From: an uncultured Coriobacteriaceae bacterium
Lineage (GTDB): Bacteria; Actinomycetota; Coriobacteriia; Coriobacteriales; Atopobiaceae
Length of the DNA: 13,892 nt
Assembly (NCBI GenBank): GCA_900551595.1
Contig: URWR01000027.1
Location: 1 to 13,892, forward strand
Direction of reading: 5' to 3'
Positions 7,143 through 13,884 of this stretch are shown here, in pieces (within the stretch, counting starts at the first letter, position 1; each line of letters opens with the position of its first letter). The notes beneath the pieces are model-generated. The model did no database searches, was not told the DNA's origin, and saw only the letters and a list, made by a program, of their open reading frames with translations. Position numbers and translations under genes: made by a program.

Positions 7143-7183
7143 TCCCTTTTCAAGGGAAGCATCTTCAGGTAAGCGTAAGGGGG
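7143..7183 (+). promoter_or_regulatory. hpf leader hairpin with alternative pairing to the SD
   Basis: TCCCTT (7143-7148) and AAGGGA (7152-7157) form a 6-bp hairpin with a 3-nt loop, flanked by direct repeats of AAGCATC at 7138-7144 and 7157-7163. The same CCCTT can also pair with AAGGG at 7177-7181 inside the hpf SD (AAGGGGG, 7177-7183). The two pairings exclude each other, so the leader could switch between an open and a closed ribosome binding site. This is inference from complementarity only. Confidence 0.35.
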
Positions 7184-7188
7184 CATCT

Positions 7189-7773
7189 ATGGTTGATATT
7201 AAGGTCTCTGGTCGCAAGGTTACCGTGAGCGACGCCCTGAAGGATCGTGTGGATGAGAAGATCGGCGATGCACTTAAGGTCTTTGATATCCAGCCTATGA
7301 CATGTGACGTCGTTTTGCGCGTGGACAAAAACCCCTCCAATTCCGAACGTAAGTCGGTTGAGGTAACCGTTTTTATCCGCGATCGTGTGGTGCGTGTTGT
7401 TACTTCCGGCACCGATATGTATGCGCTTATTGATGAAGCAGCAGATAAGGTTACGCGTCAGCTCCGCAAGTTCAAGACACGGGTGGTCGATCGTCGCCAG
7501 CGTCGCTCTGCTCAGCGTGTTGAAGAAGCATCTTCTGCAGATTTGGCTAGCCTGATCGAGCCTTCTGAGGATGAAGACGATGAGCTTGTTCGTGAGAAGT
7601 ACATCGATCTCACGCCTATGACAGAGGAAGAAGCGCTTGTTCAGATTGATCTTATCGGGCATGACTTCTATGTCTTCATGAATGCTACAACAGGACTTAC
7701 GAATGTTGTCTATCGCCGTAAGAATGGTGGATACGGCATTATTAAGCCCAAGATTGAGGAACCTGATGAGTAA
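7189..7773 (+). CDS. hpf: Long-form ribosome hibernation promoting factor (HPF/RaiA)
   Basis: Long HPF binds the 30S decoding region through its N-terminal S30AE domain and dimerises ribosomes into inactive 100S particles through its C-terminal domain during stationary phase or stress. The N-terminal domain (about residues 1-100) reads IKVSGRKVTVSDALKDRVDEK with the beta-alpha pattern of the family. An acidic linker follows. The C-terminal dimerisation domain contains LTPMTEEEALVQIDLIGHDF and NVVYRRKNGGYGIIKP. The length of 194 residues fits the long form. The start at 7189 is set by AAGGGGG at 7177-7183 with a 5-nt spacer; an upstream in-frame start at 7075 would add 38 residues unlike the family. 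degV begins inside its last codons. The raiA-type RNA lies upstream but is separated from it by a lipoprotein gene. Confidence 0.95.
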   Translation: MVDIKVSGRKVTVSDALKDRVDEKIGDALKVFDIQPMTCDVVLRVDKNPSNSERKSVEVTVFIRDRVVRVVTSGTDMYALIDEAADKVTRQLRKFKTRVVDRRQRRSAQRVEEASSADLASLIEPSEDEDDELVREKYIDLTPMTEEEALVQIDLIGHDFYVFMNATTGLTNVVYRRKNGGYGIIKPKIEEPDE

Positions 7774-8839
7774 GGCAAAAAAGATAGAATCCACGGATGC
7801 ATCCGTGACGGGGGCTGCTTCGGCGGCCCCCGCCTGTGGTCTAGGTGCAAGTGACGCCCCGTCCCAGGAAGAGCAGTCGCATACGTGCGAGATGCTCGCA
7901 AATAAAACCTGCACGCTCATTTTTGATTCATGTGCCGATTTTGCTCCCTCGGTAGCTGAGCGCCTCGGTATTGAGGTGATTCATTTCCCCTACGTGGTGG
8001 ATGGGAAAGAATACCTCGATGACCTTTGGCAGAGTCAAACACCTCATGAGTTTTACGAGAAAATGCGCAAAGGTGCGCAGGTGAGCACTTCCGCAGTGAG
8101 TCCTGGTCGTTATTACGAAGTCTTCTCAAAAGCTTACGAGCGTGGGATTCCGGCAATTTATTTTGGCCTGACAGCTGGCCTTTCGTCTTCCATCTCGTGC
8201 GCCGAACAAGCGGCTGAGATGGTGCGTTCAGAACATCCTGATTTTGAGCTCTATGTTATGGATAATCTTTTGCCTTCGGCAACTGCTGAACTCTTTGCTA
8301 TCGAGGCAGTCCGTCAACTGAATAATGGATTGTCTGCAGCAGAGCTCTACGAATGGGCAAAGGATGCCCGCTATTTTATTCAGGGATACTTCACGCTTGA
8401 TAACTTCGATGCACTTGCGGCGGGTGGGCGCATTCCGCCAGCAGCGGCTCAGATTGGCGGCAAGCTCGATGTAAAGCCGGAGCTCTCTTATGATCTGAAC
8501 GGCTCGCTTACACTGCGCGGTGTTTGTCGCGGTCGTCGCAAGGCACTCAAAGCAATACTTGCTGAGTTCCGTGAGAACTATTCACATGACACATCGCTTC
8601 CCGTAGCAATTGTCACTGCCGATGCTGAAAAAGATGGCGATTGGCTTGAGGCTGCTGCGAGAAAAGAGCCGGGTTGCGAAGACCTCGTTGTTATCCGCAG
8701 TTCAATTTCTCCTGTTATTGGGAGCCATACAGGCCCAGGTATGGTTGGCTTTGGTTTTTGGGCAAAAGATCGACGTGAGAAGATGTCAATCACCGACAGA
8801 ATTGCACGTAAAGTTCGCGGTTCTGGAAAAGAGAAATAA
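7766..8839 (+). CDS. DegV family fatty-acid-binding protein
   Basis: DegV/FakB proteins bind a fatty acid in a two-domain fold and present it to fatty-acid kinase FakA. Family motifs are present: IFDSCADF near the start of the core, VSTSAVSPGRYYEVF, GLSSSISCAEQAAEM, VMDNLLPSATAELF, YFTLDNFDALAAGGRIP and ISPVIGSHTGPGMVGF. No fakA-like gene is in the window, so the partner must be elsewhere. The start at 7766 has GAGGA at 7756-7760 with a 5-nt spacer and overlaps hpf by 8 nt, but it gives about 45 residues of Ala/Ser-rich sequence before the conserved core. An alternative ATG at 7892 (MLANKTCTLIF) would give 315 residues, nearer the family length of about 280-290, but has no good SD. The family is clear; the start is open. 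Confidence 0.9.
   Translation: MSKAKKIESTDASVTGAASAAPACGLGASDAPSQEEQSHTCEMLANKTCTLIFDSCADFAPSVAERLGIEVIHFPYVVDGKEYLDDLWQSQTPHEFYEKMRKGAQVSTSAVSPGRYYEVFSKAYERGIPAIYFGLTAGLSSSISCAEQAAEMVRSEHPDFELYVMDNLLPSATAELFAIEAVRQLNNGLSAAELYEWAKDARYFIQGYFTLDNFDALAAGGRIPPAAAQIGGKLDVKPELSYDLNGSLTLRGVCRGRRKALKAILAEFRENYSHDTSLPVAIVTADAEKDGDWLEAAARKEPGCEDLVVIRSSISPVIGSHTGPGMVGFGFWAKDRREKMSITDRIARKVRGSGKEK
7792..7832 (+). repeat. Palindrome plus UUCG-loop hairpin at the degV 5' end
   Basis: CACGGATGCATCCGTG (7792-7807) is a perfect 16-bp palindrome. One base later, 7809-7818 pairs with 7823-7832 in a 10-bp stem, with one G-T wobble and a TTCG loop closed by C-G, the very stable cUUCGg tetraloop. No U-tract follows. 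The pair lies 18 nt after the hpf stop, so it is either a terminator or processing element between hpf and a degV that starts at 7892, or sits in the 5' coding region of degV started at 7766. Confidence 0.65.
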
Positions 8840-8872
8840 TTATCTACGTATTTTTGGAAAGGAATTTTCTTT

Positions 8873-9964
8873 ATGGCAAAGATCCAAAAGGTTGCCTTTA
8901 TTGGAACAGGCATTATGGGAGCACCCATTGCTGGTCATATTCTTGATGCAGGCTATGAGCTTATAGTGCATAACCGTACCAAGGAGAAGGCACAGCCTCT
9001 GGTAGATCGTGGTGCTACCTATGCAGAAACGCCCGCTGAGGCAGCCGCTGAGGCCGATGTTATCTTTACCATGCTGGGCTATCCATCCGATGTTGAGGAT
9101 GTATATCTTGCTGGCGGCGGCATCATTGAAGCTGCTCCGCGTGGCGCATGGCTCATCGATCTCACAACGTCATCTCCGTCACTCGCTCGCGATATTCATG
9201 ATGCAGCTGAGGTGCTCGATAAGCATGCCTTCGACTGTCCTGTTACAGGTGGCGAGGCCGGTGCTCAGGCAGGTACCCTGACGCTTATCTGCGGCATTAC
9301 CGAAAAAGATGCTGCTCCTGTAGCTGAGCTCTTATCGACGTTCTCTTCGCGTATCTTCTATTTTGATGCGCCCGGTGCTGGTCAGACGGCCAAGCTCTGC
9401 AACCAGGTTTCACTCGCTTCCTGCATGGTGGGCATGGCTGATGCAGTTGCTCTGGCTGAGCAGGGCGGCATTGATGTTGATCGTATGCTTGAGATGGTTG
9501 GCTCGGGCATGGGCTCTTCTCGTGCCATTACCGACCTTGCACCCAAGGCAGTTGCAAAGGATTGGCGCCCAGGCTTTTTAAATGAGCATATGCGCAAGGA
9601 CCTTACCCTTGCATTGACGCAGGCAGAGGACCTTGAGATAACACTTCCTGGCACGGATACTGCCTACACGCTTTATGATCTTCTCTGCGAGATTGGCGGC
9701 TCGCGTCTCGGTACTCAGGCTATTGCTCTTCTGTATGCCGAAGAGGGCGATGCTGTTGCAGCAGGACTCGATTGGCATGCGCTTGATGAAGATGAGGAAG
9801 AAGAGCACGAGTGCTGTCATCATCACGATCATGAGCATGGTGAGGGATGCTGCCATGGGCATGGTCATGATCACGGCCATGGCGAGGGTGGTTGCTGTCA
9901 TGGACATGGCCACGGCCACGGTGAGGACGGCTGCTGCCATCACCATGATGAGGCTCGCTCATGA
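8873..9964 (+). CDS. Beta-hydroxyacid dehydrogenase (HIBADH/GarR type) with Cys/His-rich tail
   Basis: The first ~300 residues are an NAD(P)-dependent beta-hydroxyacid dehydrogenase, the family of 3-hydroxyisobutyrate dehydrogenase and tartronate semialdehyde reductase. The Rossmann motif is IGTGIMG at residues 10-16. The substrate motif DCPVTGGEAGAQAGTL starts at Asp121. The catalytic Lys174 lies in GAGQTAKLCNQ with Asn177, and the late MRKDLTLAL motif is present. An acidic DEDEEEE stretch (305-311) then leads into a 50-residue tail with four Cys-Cys pairs (314, 326, 341, 354) and 17 His, which is not part of the family. The start is fixed by AAAGGAA (8858-8864) with an 8-nt spacer. The stop overlaps the next ATG by 4 nt. 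The domain call is secure; the substrate cannot be read from sequence. The tail is probably a metal-binding module for Ni, Zn, Co or Cu, by inference. Confidence 0.93.
   Translation: MAKIQKVAFIGTGIMGAPIAGHILDAGYELIVHNRTKEKAQPLVDRGATYAETPAEAAAEADVIFTMLGYPSDVEDVYLAGGGIIEAAPRGAWLIDLTTSSPSLARDIHDAAEVLDKHAFDCPVTGGEAGAQAGTLTLICGITEKDAAPVAELLSTFSSRIFYFDAPGAGQTAKLCNQVSLASCMVGMADAVALAEQGGIDVDRMLEMVGSGMGSSRAITDLAPKAVAKDWRPGFLNEHMRKDLTLALTQAEDLEITLPGTDTAYTLYDLLCEIGGSRLGTQAIALLYAEEGDAVAAGLDWHALDEDEEEEHECCHHHDHEHGEGCCHGHGHDHGHGEGGCCHGHGHGHGEDGCCHHHDEARS
9812..9961 (+). repeat. Degenerate tandem repeat coding for (G/E)CCH-x-H metal tail
   Basis: The last 50 codons of the dehydrogenase form four imperfect units, each opening with a (G/E)-C-C-H step followed by alternating His with Gly, Asp or Glu. 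Spacing between Cys-Cys pairs is 12, 15 and 13 residues. Units 2 and 3 are the most alike (GCCHGHGH). The synonymous codons differ between units (CAT/CAC, GGC/GGT, TGC/TGT), so this is an older, maintained repeat rather than a recent slippage product. Confidence 0.85.
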
Positions 9965-10737
9965 GTGAAGCTACGCAAGGCTCCATGGCGGTTCTTATCG
10001 ACTATGAAAACCTTGCTCTTGGTACGGGCAGGCGCAAGCGTAATGGTCATCAAGAGCCTGGTCCAGCACCCGATGTGAAACGTATTCTTGAGCGCCTGGT
10101 GGATAAGGGACGCATTGTATCTAAGCGGGCCTACTGCGATTGGCAGCGTTTTGACAGTGCGCTTACCCCTCTGCATGAGCTGGGGGTTGAACTTATCGAA
10201 ATTCCCGATCGCGCCTATACGGGCAAGAATTCTGCTGATATTCGCCTTGCAGTGGATGCTATGGAGATGTGTTTCACCAAAGAGCACATTGACACCTTTG
10301 CCATTTTGTCGGGAGACTCCGATTTTTCGCCGCTCGTTTCTAAGCTCAAGGAATTCGGCAAGATGGTAATTGGTGTGGGTATGCGCGAATCTACCAGCAC
10401 CCTTCTTGCAGAGAATTGCGACGAGTTTATCTTCTACGAAGATATCGTTACTCCTGGTGGAATTCCTGATTATTCGACAAAGGTGCCGCGCGAAAAGCAC
10501 GAATGCTATCAGCTCCTCTTCGAGACAATCGAAACGGTGCTTGGAGAGAGCGGATCGTATGTACAGGCTTCGCTTCTTAAAAATATGATGCGTCGTAAGC
10601 GCCCACAGTTCTCTGAGCGCTCTTATGGATACCGCAACTTTACGGCACTTCTCAATGAAGCAAGTTCCTATGGTTTTATCAAAATTCATCGCGACCAAAA
10701 GAGCGGAACGTTTGTTGTGGACGGGTTCTGCGAATAG
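9961..10737 (+). CDS. NYN-domain ribonuclease-like protein with C-terminal OST-HTH/LOTUS-like domain
   Basis: The N-terminal ~165 residues are a NYN (PIN-like) nuclease fold. VLIDYENLAL supplies Asp14 and Asn17, SADIRLAVDAM supplies Asp93 and Asp99, and ILSGDSDFSPLV supplies Asp119 and Asp121, the acidic cluster expected to bind metal. About residues 175-255 look like an OST-HTH/LOTUS RNA-binding winged helix (from KHECYQLLFETIETVL to SGTFVVDGF, with RRKRPQFSERSYGYRNFTALL between). This NYN-plus-LOTUS layout resembles bacterial relatives of MARF1. The likely role is RNA cleavage or processing in the cytoplasm; the target is unknown. The ATG overlaps the dehydrogenase stop (ATGA), with GAGG at 9950-9953 as SD, so the two are translationally coupled. 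The HEAT-like gene follows after 21 nt. Confidence 0.9.
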   Translation: MSEATQGSMAVLIDYENLALGTGRRKRNGHQEPGPAPDVKRILERLVDKGRIVSKRAYCDWQRFDSALTPLHELGVELIEIPDRAYTGKNSADIRLAVDAMEMCFTKEHIDTFAILSGDSDFSPLVSKLKEFGKMVIGVGMRESTSTLLAENCDEFIFYEDIVTPGGIPDYSTKVPREKHECYQLLFETIETVLGESGSYVQASLLKNMMRRKRPQFSERSYGYRNFTALLNEASSYGFIKIHRDQKSGTFVVDGFCE

Positions 10738-10758
10738 GCTAGAAGGAAAGGTTGGCAC

Positions 10759-11343
10759 ATGGCTGGTGGCTTAAGCAAAGTAAAGGTAGAAGCACTCGTA
10801 GAGGCTCTTTCTGGCCCTCGTAGGCGTGCGAGGCAGGAGGCAGCTCACGAGCTTGCCATCATTGCCCGTGAAGACCATTCGGTGGTTGAACCGTATGCAA
10901 CAGAGCTTGTGGATGCGCTGTATCGTCCAGAGGCACAGACTCGTTGGGAAGTGCTCGACACGTTAACGGAACTTGTTGAAGTGGCGCCTGGCAAGGTTGC
11001 CCCTGCAGCTGAAGAGGCTGAGGCGTCACTCTTTGACGAGGATTCATCAACGGTTCGTCTTGCAGCATTCAGATTTTTAGCCAAGCTTGGCGCTCGTTCG
11101 CCCGAGCGTTCTGAAGAGGTATGGCCGTTGCTCGATGAGGCTATTCAGTGCTATCACGGCGATCCCGAGTACCGTGATATGCTCCAGAGCCTTTATGAGT
11201 TTGCAAGTGGCAATATCTCTGACTCGGTGAGCAAGGCGGTGGCGGATCGAGTTTCGTTTGATGCAAAGTCGAGTCGTGGATACATTCAAACAAGGTCGAA
11301 CGACATTATCGAAGCCATCAAGGCTAAAAATTCTGTGAAGTAA
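10759..11343 (+). CDS. Small HEAT-repeat-like helical protein
   Basis: This 194-residue protein has no signal peptide or membrane segment. It is built of paired helices with HEAT-like character: ALSGPRRRARQEAAHELAIIA, then EPYATELVDALYRPEAQTRW followed by EVLDTLTELV, then DSSTVRLAAFRFLAKLGAR. The recurring pattern of Arg/Asp turns and Ala/Leu-rich second helices fits three or four repeats, a protein-binding scaffold. The C-terminal third is less regular, with a possible basic end (AIKAKNSVK). The start has AAGGAAAGG (10743-10751) with a 7-nt spacer. Its position 21 nt after the NYN gene suggests that the two act together, perhaps with this protein as an adaptor; that is inference. I cannot assign a specific function. 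Confidence 0.8.
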   Translation: MAGGLSKVKVEALVEALSGPRRRARQEAAHELAIIAREDHSVVEPYATELVDALYRPEAQTRWEVLDTLTELVEVAPGKVAPAAEEAEASLFDEDSSTVRLAAFRFLAKLGARSPERSEEVWPLLDEAIQCYHGDPEYRDMLQSLYEFASGNISDSVSKAVADRVSFDAKSSRGYIQTRSNDIIEAIKAKNSVK

Positions 11344-11392
11344 ATTTTAAGTTTGCTGAAAGAACCATGTCTCTTCTATGGACAAGCTGGGT

Positions 11393-11441
11393 AGAGTCCT
11401 GTGGATGGTACTCTGAATCAGTCGGTGTCTGTGCCGACTGA
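11393..11441 (+). promoter_or_regulatory. Two consecutive leader hairpins before the SurA-like gene
   Basis: AGAGTCC (11393-11399) pairs with GG (11407-11408) and ACTCT (11410-11414) with one bulged base. Next, TCAGTCGG (11418-11425) pairs perfectly with CCGACTGA (11434-11441) around an 8-nt loop. They fill the 127-nt gap between the HEAT-like gene and the next start. No U-tract follows, so a leader or processing role is as likely as termination. A weak promoter (TTGCTG 11353-11358, TATGGA 11377-11382) can be drawn but is not convincing. Confidence 0.4.
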
Positions 11442-11456
11442 GATGGATTCGACGGA

Positions 11457-11470
11457 AGGTTAGCTAACCT
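11457..11470 (+). promoter_or_regulatory. 14-bp palindrome over the SD, operator-like
   Basis: AGGTTAGCTAACCT is a perfect palindrome that includes part of the SD (GGAAGG, 11454-11459) and ends directly before the ATG at 11471. Both half-sites match the inner half-sites of the DtxR/IdeR iron box (consensus TTAGGTTAGSCTAACCTAA), but the central base is missing, so the halves are one base closer. It could be a metalloregulator operator, another repressor site or an RNA stem closing the SD. Confidence 0.45.
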
Positions 11471-12655
11471 ATGGCTGAAGATACTGAGAAGCATAATCTC
11501 GAGCCTGAAGAGCTTGAGCATACAGAATCAGAGCATGATGAGAGCCTTGATGAGGAAGTAAAAGAGCATCAAGACGTTGATGCGACTGGATCTGACGAAG
11601 AGGCTGCTGAAAATGAGGGTGAAGCCGATACCGCCCACGTCGAAGAAGACGAGGCCGAAGCCTCAGATTCTGAGGATGCCTCAGAGGAGGTATCTGAGGC
11701 TGACAATGCCGACGAAGTAGAAACCGAACATATGACTGTTGAGCAGCGCAAAGCCAAGCGCTCCGTGCGCCACCGTGAACAGCGTGCTCAGCAGCAAAAG
11801 GCTTCAACAACTGCCGATAAACCCCTTACTCAAGAAATATCACTGCCAAAGTGGAGCATCGCTGCCATTGCTGTTGCCTGCATACTTGTTGGCGTACTTG
11901 TTGGTCATTTTCTGTTGGGAGGCATCTCTGCTCAGGGACGCACAACTCTTTCAGAAAATGAGCTCAATACCGTTGTTGCCACGATGAGCTATGAGGGTAA
12001 GACATATGACATCACTGCTCAGGAGGCTATTGAGGCAACCTCTACGCTTGATGCTATGAAAAACGATGATGGCACATATAATATGCCTTCTGCTGAGAGT
12101 GCTATTTCTGCTGCTCGCAATAAGGTTTTGCAGGCAGAGGTTGAAAAAGCTGGCATTACGGTGAGCGATGCAGACGTCCAGGCGTATGCCGAAGAGTATT
12201 TGGGAACCAGCGATTACGCACAAATTGCCGAGCAATATGGCATGGATGAGGCTTCAGTCAAAGAAGTTCTTACTGAGGCTGCAGGTACCCGTAAGCTATA
12301 CGATTCTGTAGTCACTGAGACGAGCATTACTGCTCCTACTGCACCGGAAGAGCCTGAAGAGGGACAGGAAGATACTCCCAATGCTACTTACGGAGCATAT
12401 ATCGTAGGTTTGCTTGGTGATGAATGGGATGCCGATGCAAACACATGGGCACGCACCGACGGCCCCTTCTATAGCGCCTTGGGCAGCGAGCAGTTTAGTG
12501 CTGATTCTGCCACCTATAATCAGGCGCTTACAGCCTACTACACGGCTTATCAGCAGTATGTAGAAGAGTACTCACAGTCCACCAGTGCTTGGACAGACTT
12601 CTATAACGGCTGCTTGTCGAACGCAACCATTGATGTTTCGACACTGACTGCTTAG
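11471..12655 (+). CDS. Membrane-anchored SurA/PrsA-like chaperone without PPIase domain
   Basis: The protein starts with about 95 residues extremely rich in Glu and Asp, then a basic segment (QRKAKRSVRHREQR) and one hydrophobic helix at about 129-151 (IAAIAVACILVGVLVGHFLL). The positive side before the helix predicts a cytoplasmic acidic N-terminus and an extracellular C-terminal part. The external part (about 155-275) resembles SurA_N/PrsA chaperone modules: VVATMSYEGKTYDITAQEA, then ARNKVLQAEVEKAGITVSDADVQAYAEEYLG and AEQYGMDEASVKEVLTEAA. No parvulin (PpiC) domain follows; instead there is a Pro/Glu linker and a Tyr/Ala/Ser-rich end. A role in folding secreted proteins is plausible but unproven. 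The SD is GGAAGG, inside a palindrome. The DUF523-PNP gene follows after 17 nt. Confidence 0.78.
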   Translation: MAEDTEKHNLEPEELEHTESEHDESLDEEVKEHQDVDATGSDEEAAENEGEADTAHVEEDEAEASDSEDASEEVSEADNADEVETEHMTVEQRKAKRSVRHREQRAQQQKASTTADKPLTQEISLPKWSIAAIAVACILVGVLVGHFLLGGISAQGRTTLSENELNTVVATMSYEGKTYDITAQEAIEATSTLDAMKNDDGTYNMPSAESAISAARNKVLQAEVEKAGITVSDADVQAYAEEYLGTSDYAQIAEQYGMDEASVKEVLTEAAGTRKLYDSVVTETSITAPTAPEEPEEGQEDTPNATYGAYIVGLLGDEWDADANTWARTDGPFYSALGSEQFSADSATYNQALTAYYTAYQQYVEEYSQSTSAWTDFYNGCLSNATIDVSTLTA

Positions 12656-12672
12656 GTTCGAAAGGGCAGGGC

Positions 12673-13884
12673 ATGCGCGTTATTGTGAGCAATTGTTTGC
12701 TAGGTGTTGCTTGCCGGTATAACGGCAAGGCTAAGCCATGTCCTACCGTTGTTGAATTTGCTCAAAAGCCTGGAGTTGAGGTTTGCCGCGTTTGTCCGGA
12801 GACCGCCTCTGGGCTTCCTATTCCTCGGCCGCCTGCTGAACAGCGTGATAATGGCGTGTATTTGCAGGATGGAACTGATGTGACCGATGCGTTTCAGCGT
12901 GGTGCAGAGCTGAGTTTGGATCGCGTACATAAATCTGGTGCGCTTGCAAGTTCTGCTCCGCTGGCCGTCTTGAAGGCAAAGAGCCCTTCTTGTGGTGTCG
13001 GATGCGTTTACGATGGAACATACAGTAAAACTTTGATTCCAGGAGATGGTGTATTTACACGTCTGCTGAAGGATGAGGGAGTGTGTGTGGTGAGCGAGGA
13101 CGAAGTTATCAAGTGTAAGCCGTCCGTTGAGCATCCGGTTGCCATTGTGCTGGGCAGTGGATTGGGCCATCTTGCTGGACTTGTCCATCCGGTTCGTCGC
13201 ATTGCTTATCGCGATATCGAGGATTTCCCAACAGATGCCACACCTGTTGCTGGTCATAGCTTTGAAGCTACGATAGGCACGGTAGATGGTGTACCGGTGG
13301 TGGTATATCCGGGTCGCATTCATCTGTATCAGGGCTACTCCGCCTATGAAGTGACGGCGCTTGTGCGTCATGCATATCGTTTGGGTTGCCGCAGCATTAT
13401 GTTTGCCTGCGCAACTGGCGCGGTTGAGGGTATGGCGAGTAAGGGCCTTGGTATTCTTACGGATCACATCAATCTTACGGGCGCGAATCCTCTTGCGAAG
13501 GAAGAGAACCTACGCGATCTTGAAACACCTTTCGTGGGCATGACAGATGCCTATACACCTTATTTGCGCGCTCTTGCACATAATGTGGCGGATGACTTGG
13601 GCATTTCAGTTCAGGAGGGTGTGTATGCAGGTCTTTTAGGACCAAGCTTCGAGACACCTGCTGAAGTTGCGGCACTCCGCGCCATGGGCGTGTCTTATGT
13701 GGGCATGTCTACGGTATGCGAAGTTATCATGGCTCATGCTTTGGGTATGCAGGTCCTGGGTCTAACCCTTGCGGCAAATGCTGCGGGCGACCCAACGGTT
13801 ACCCACGAAAGCGTGCTGGCCGAAGCCGAGCTTCATGCAGATGACTTTGAATGTCTGGTAAGGGGAGCCCTTAAAGCGCTGTAG
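12673..13884 (+). CDS. DUF523 (TudS-like) - purine nucleoside phosphorylase fusion protein
   Basis: Two enzymes lie in one frame. Residues 1 to about 147 are a DUF523 domain: SNCLLGVACRYNG (Cys8), VCPETASGLPIPRPPAE (Cys41, Glu43) and LKAKSPSCG (Cys107). Members of this family include TudS, an Fe-S thiouracil desulfidase; the three Cys are the likely cluster ligands. Residues from about 152 are a trimeric-type purine nucleoside phosphorylase: GSGLG at 161-165, GH at 194-195, GRIHLYQGY with His217, DHINLTGANPL, GPSFETPAE with Glu327, GMSTV with Met345 and Asn369. Several usual PNP residues differ: GHxG reads GHSF, NAAGG reads CATGA, and YEG reads YQG with Gln220. The start has AAAGGG 6 nt upstream. 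No stop or frameshift separates the domains. Both family calls are secure; joint action on thio-nucleosides is inference. Confidence 0.92.
   Translation: MRVIVSNCLLGVACRYNGKAKPCPTVVEFAQKPGVEVCRVCPETASGLPIPRPPAEQRDNGVYLQDGTDVTDAFQRGAELSLDRVHKSGALASSAPLAVLKAKSPSCGVGCVYDGTYSKTLIPGDGVFTRLLKDEGVCVVSEDEVIKCKPSVEHPVAIVLGSGLGHLAGLVHPVRRIAYRDIEDFPTDATPVAGHSFEATIGTVDGVPVVVYPGRIHLYQGYSAYEVTALVRHAYRLGCRSIMFACATGAVEGMASKGLGILTDHINLTGANPLAKEENLRDLETPFVGMTDAYTPYLRALAHNVADDLGISVQEGVYAGLLGPSFETPAEVAALRAMGVSYVGMSTVCEVIMAHALGMQVLGLTLAANAAGDPTVTHESVLAEAELHADDFECLVRGALKAL

Noticed and set aside
7026..7188. Independent hpf promoter
   Set aside because: TTGCAG (7100-7105) and TTGGGT (7114-7119) look like -35 elements, but neither has a reasonable -10 at 16-18 nt spacing.
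9812..9961. His/Cys-coding repeat as a recombinant tag, CRISPR or mobile repeat
   Set aside because: Units are unequal in length, vary in synonymous codons, stay in frame with a native gene and have no spacers or flanking target duplications.
9940..10758. 272-codon minus-strand open frame opposite the NYN gene
   Set aside because: Antisense to a well-supported NYN/LOTUS gene with conserved catalytic residues; its translation shows no family features.
12700..13467. 255-codon minus-strand open frame opposite the DUF523-PNP gene
   Set aside because: Antisense shadow of a gene with two recognised domains; no domain or start signal of its own.
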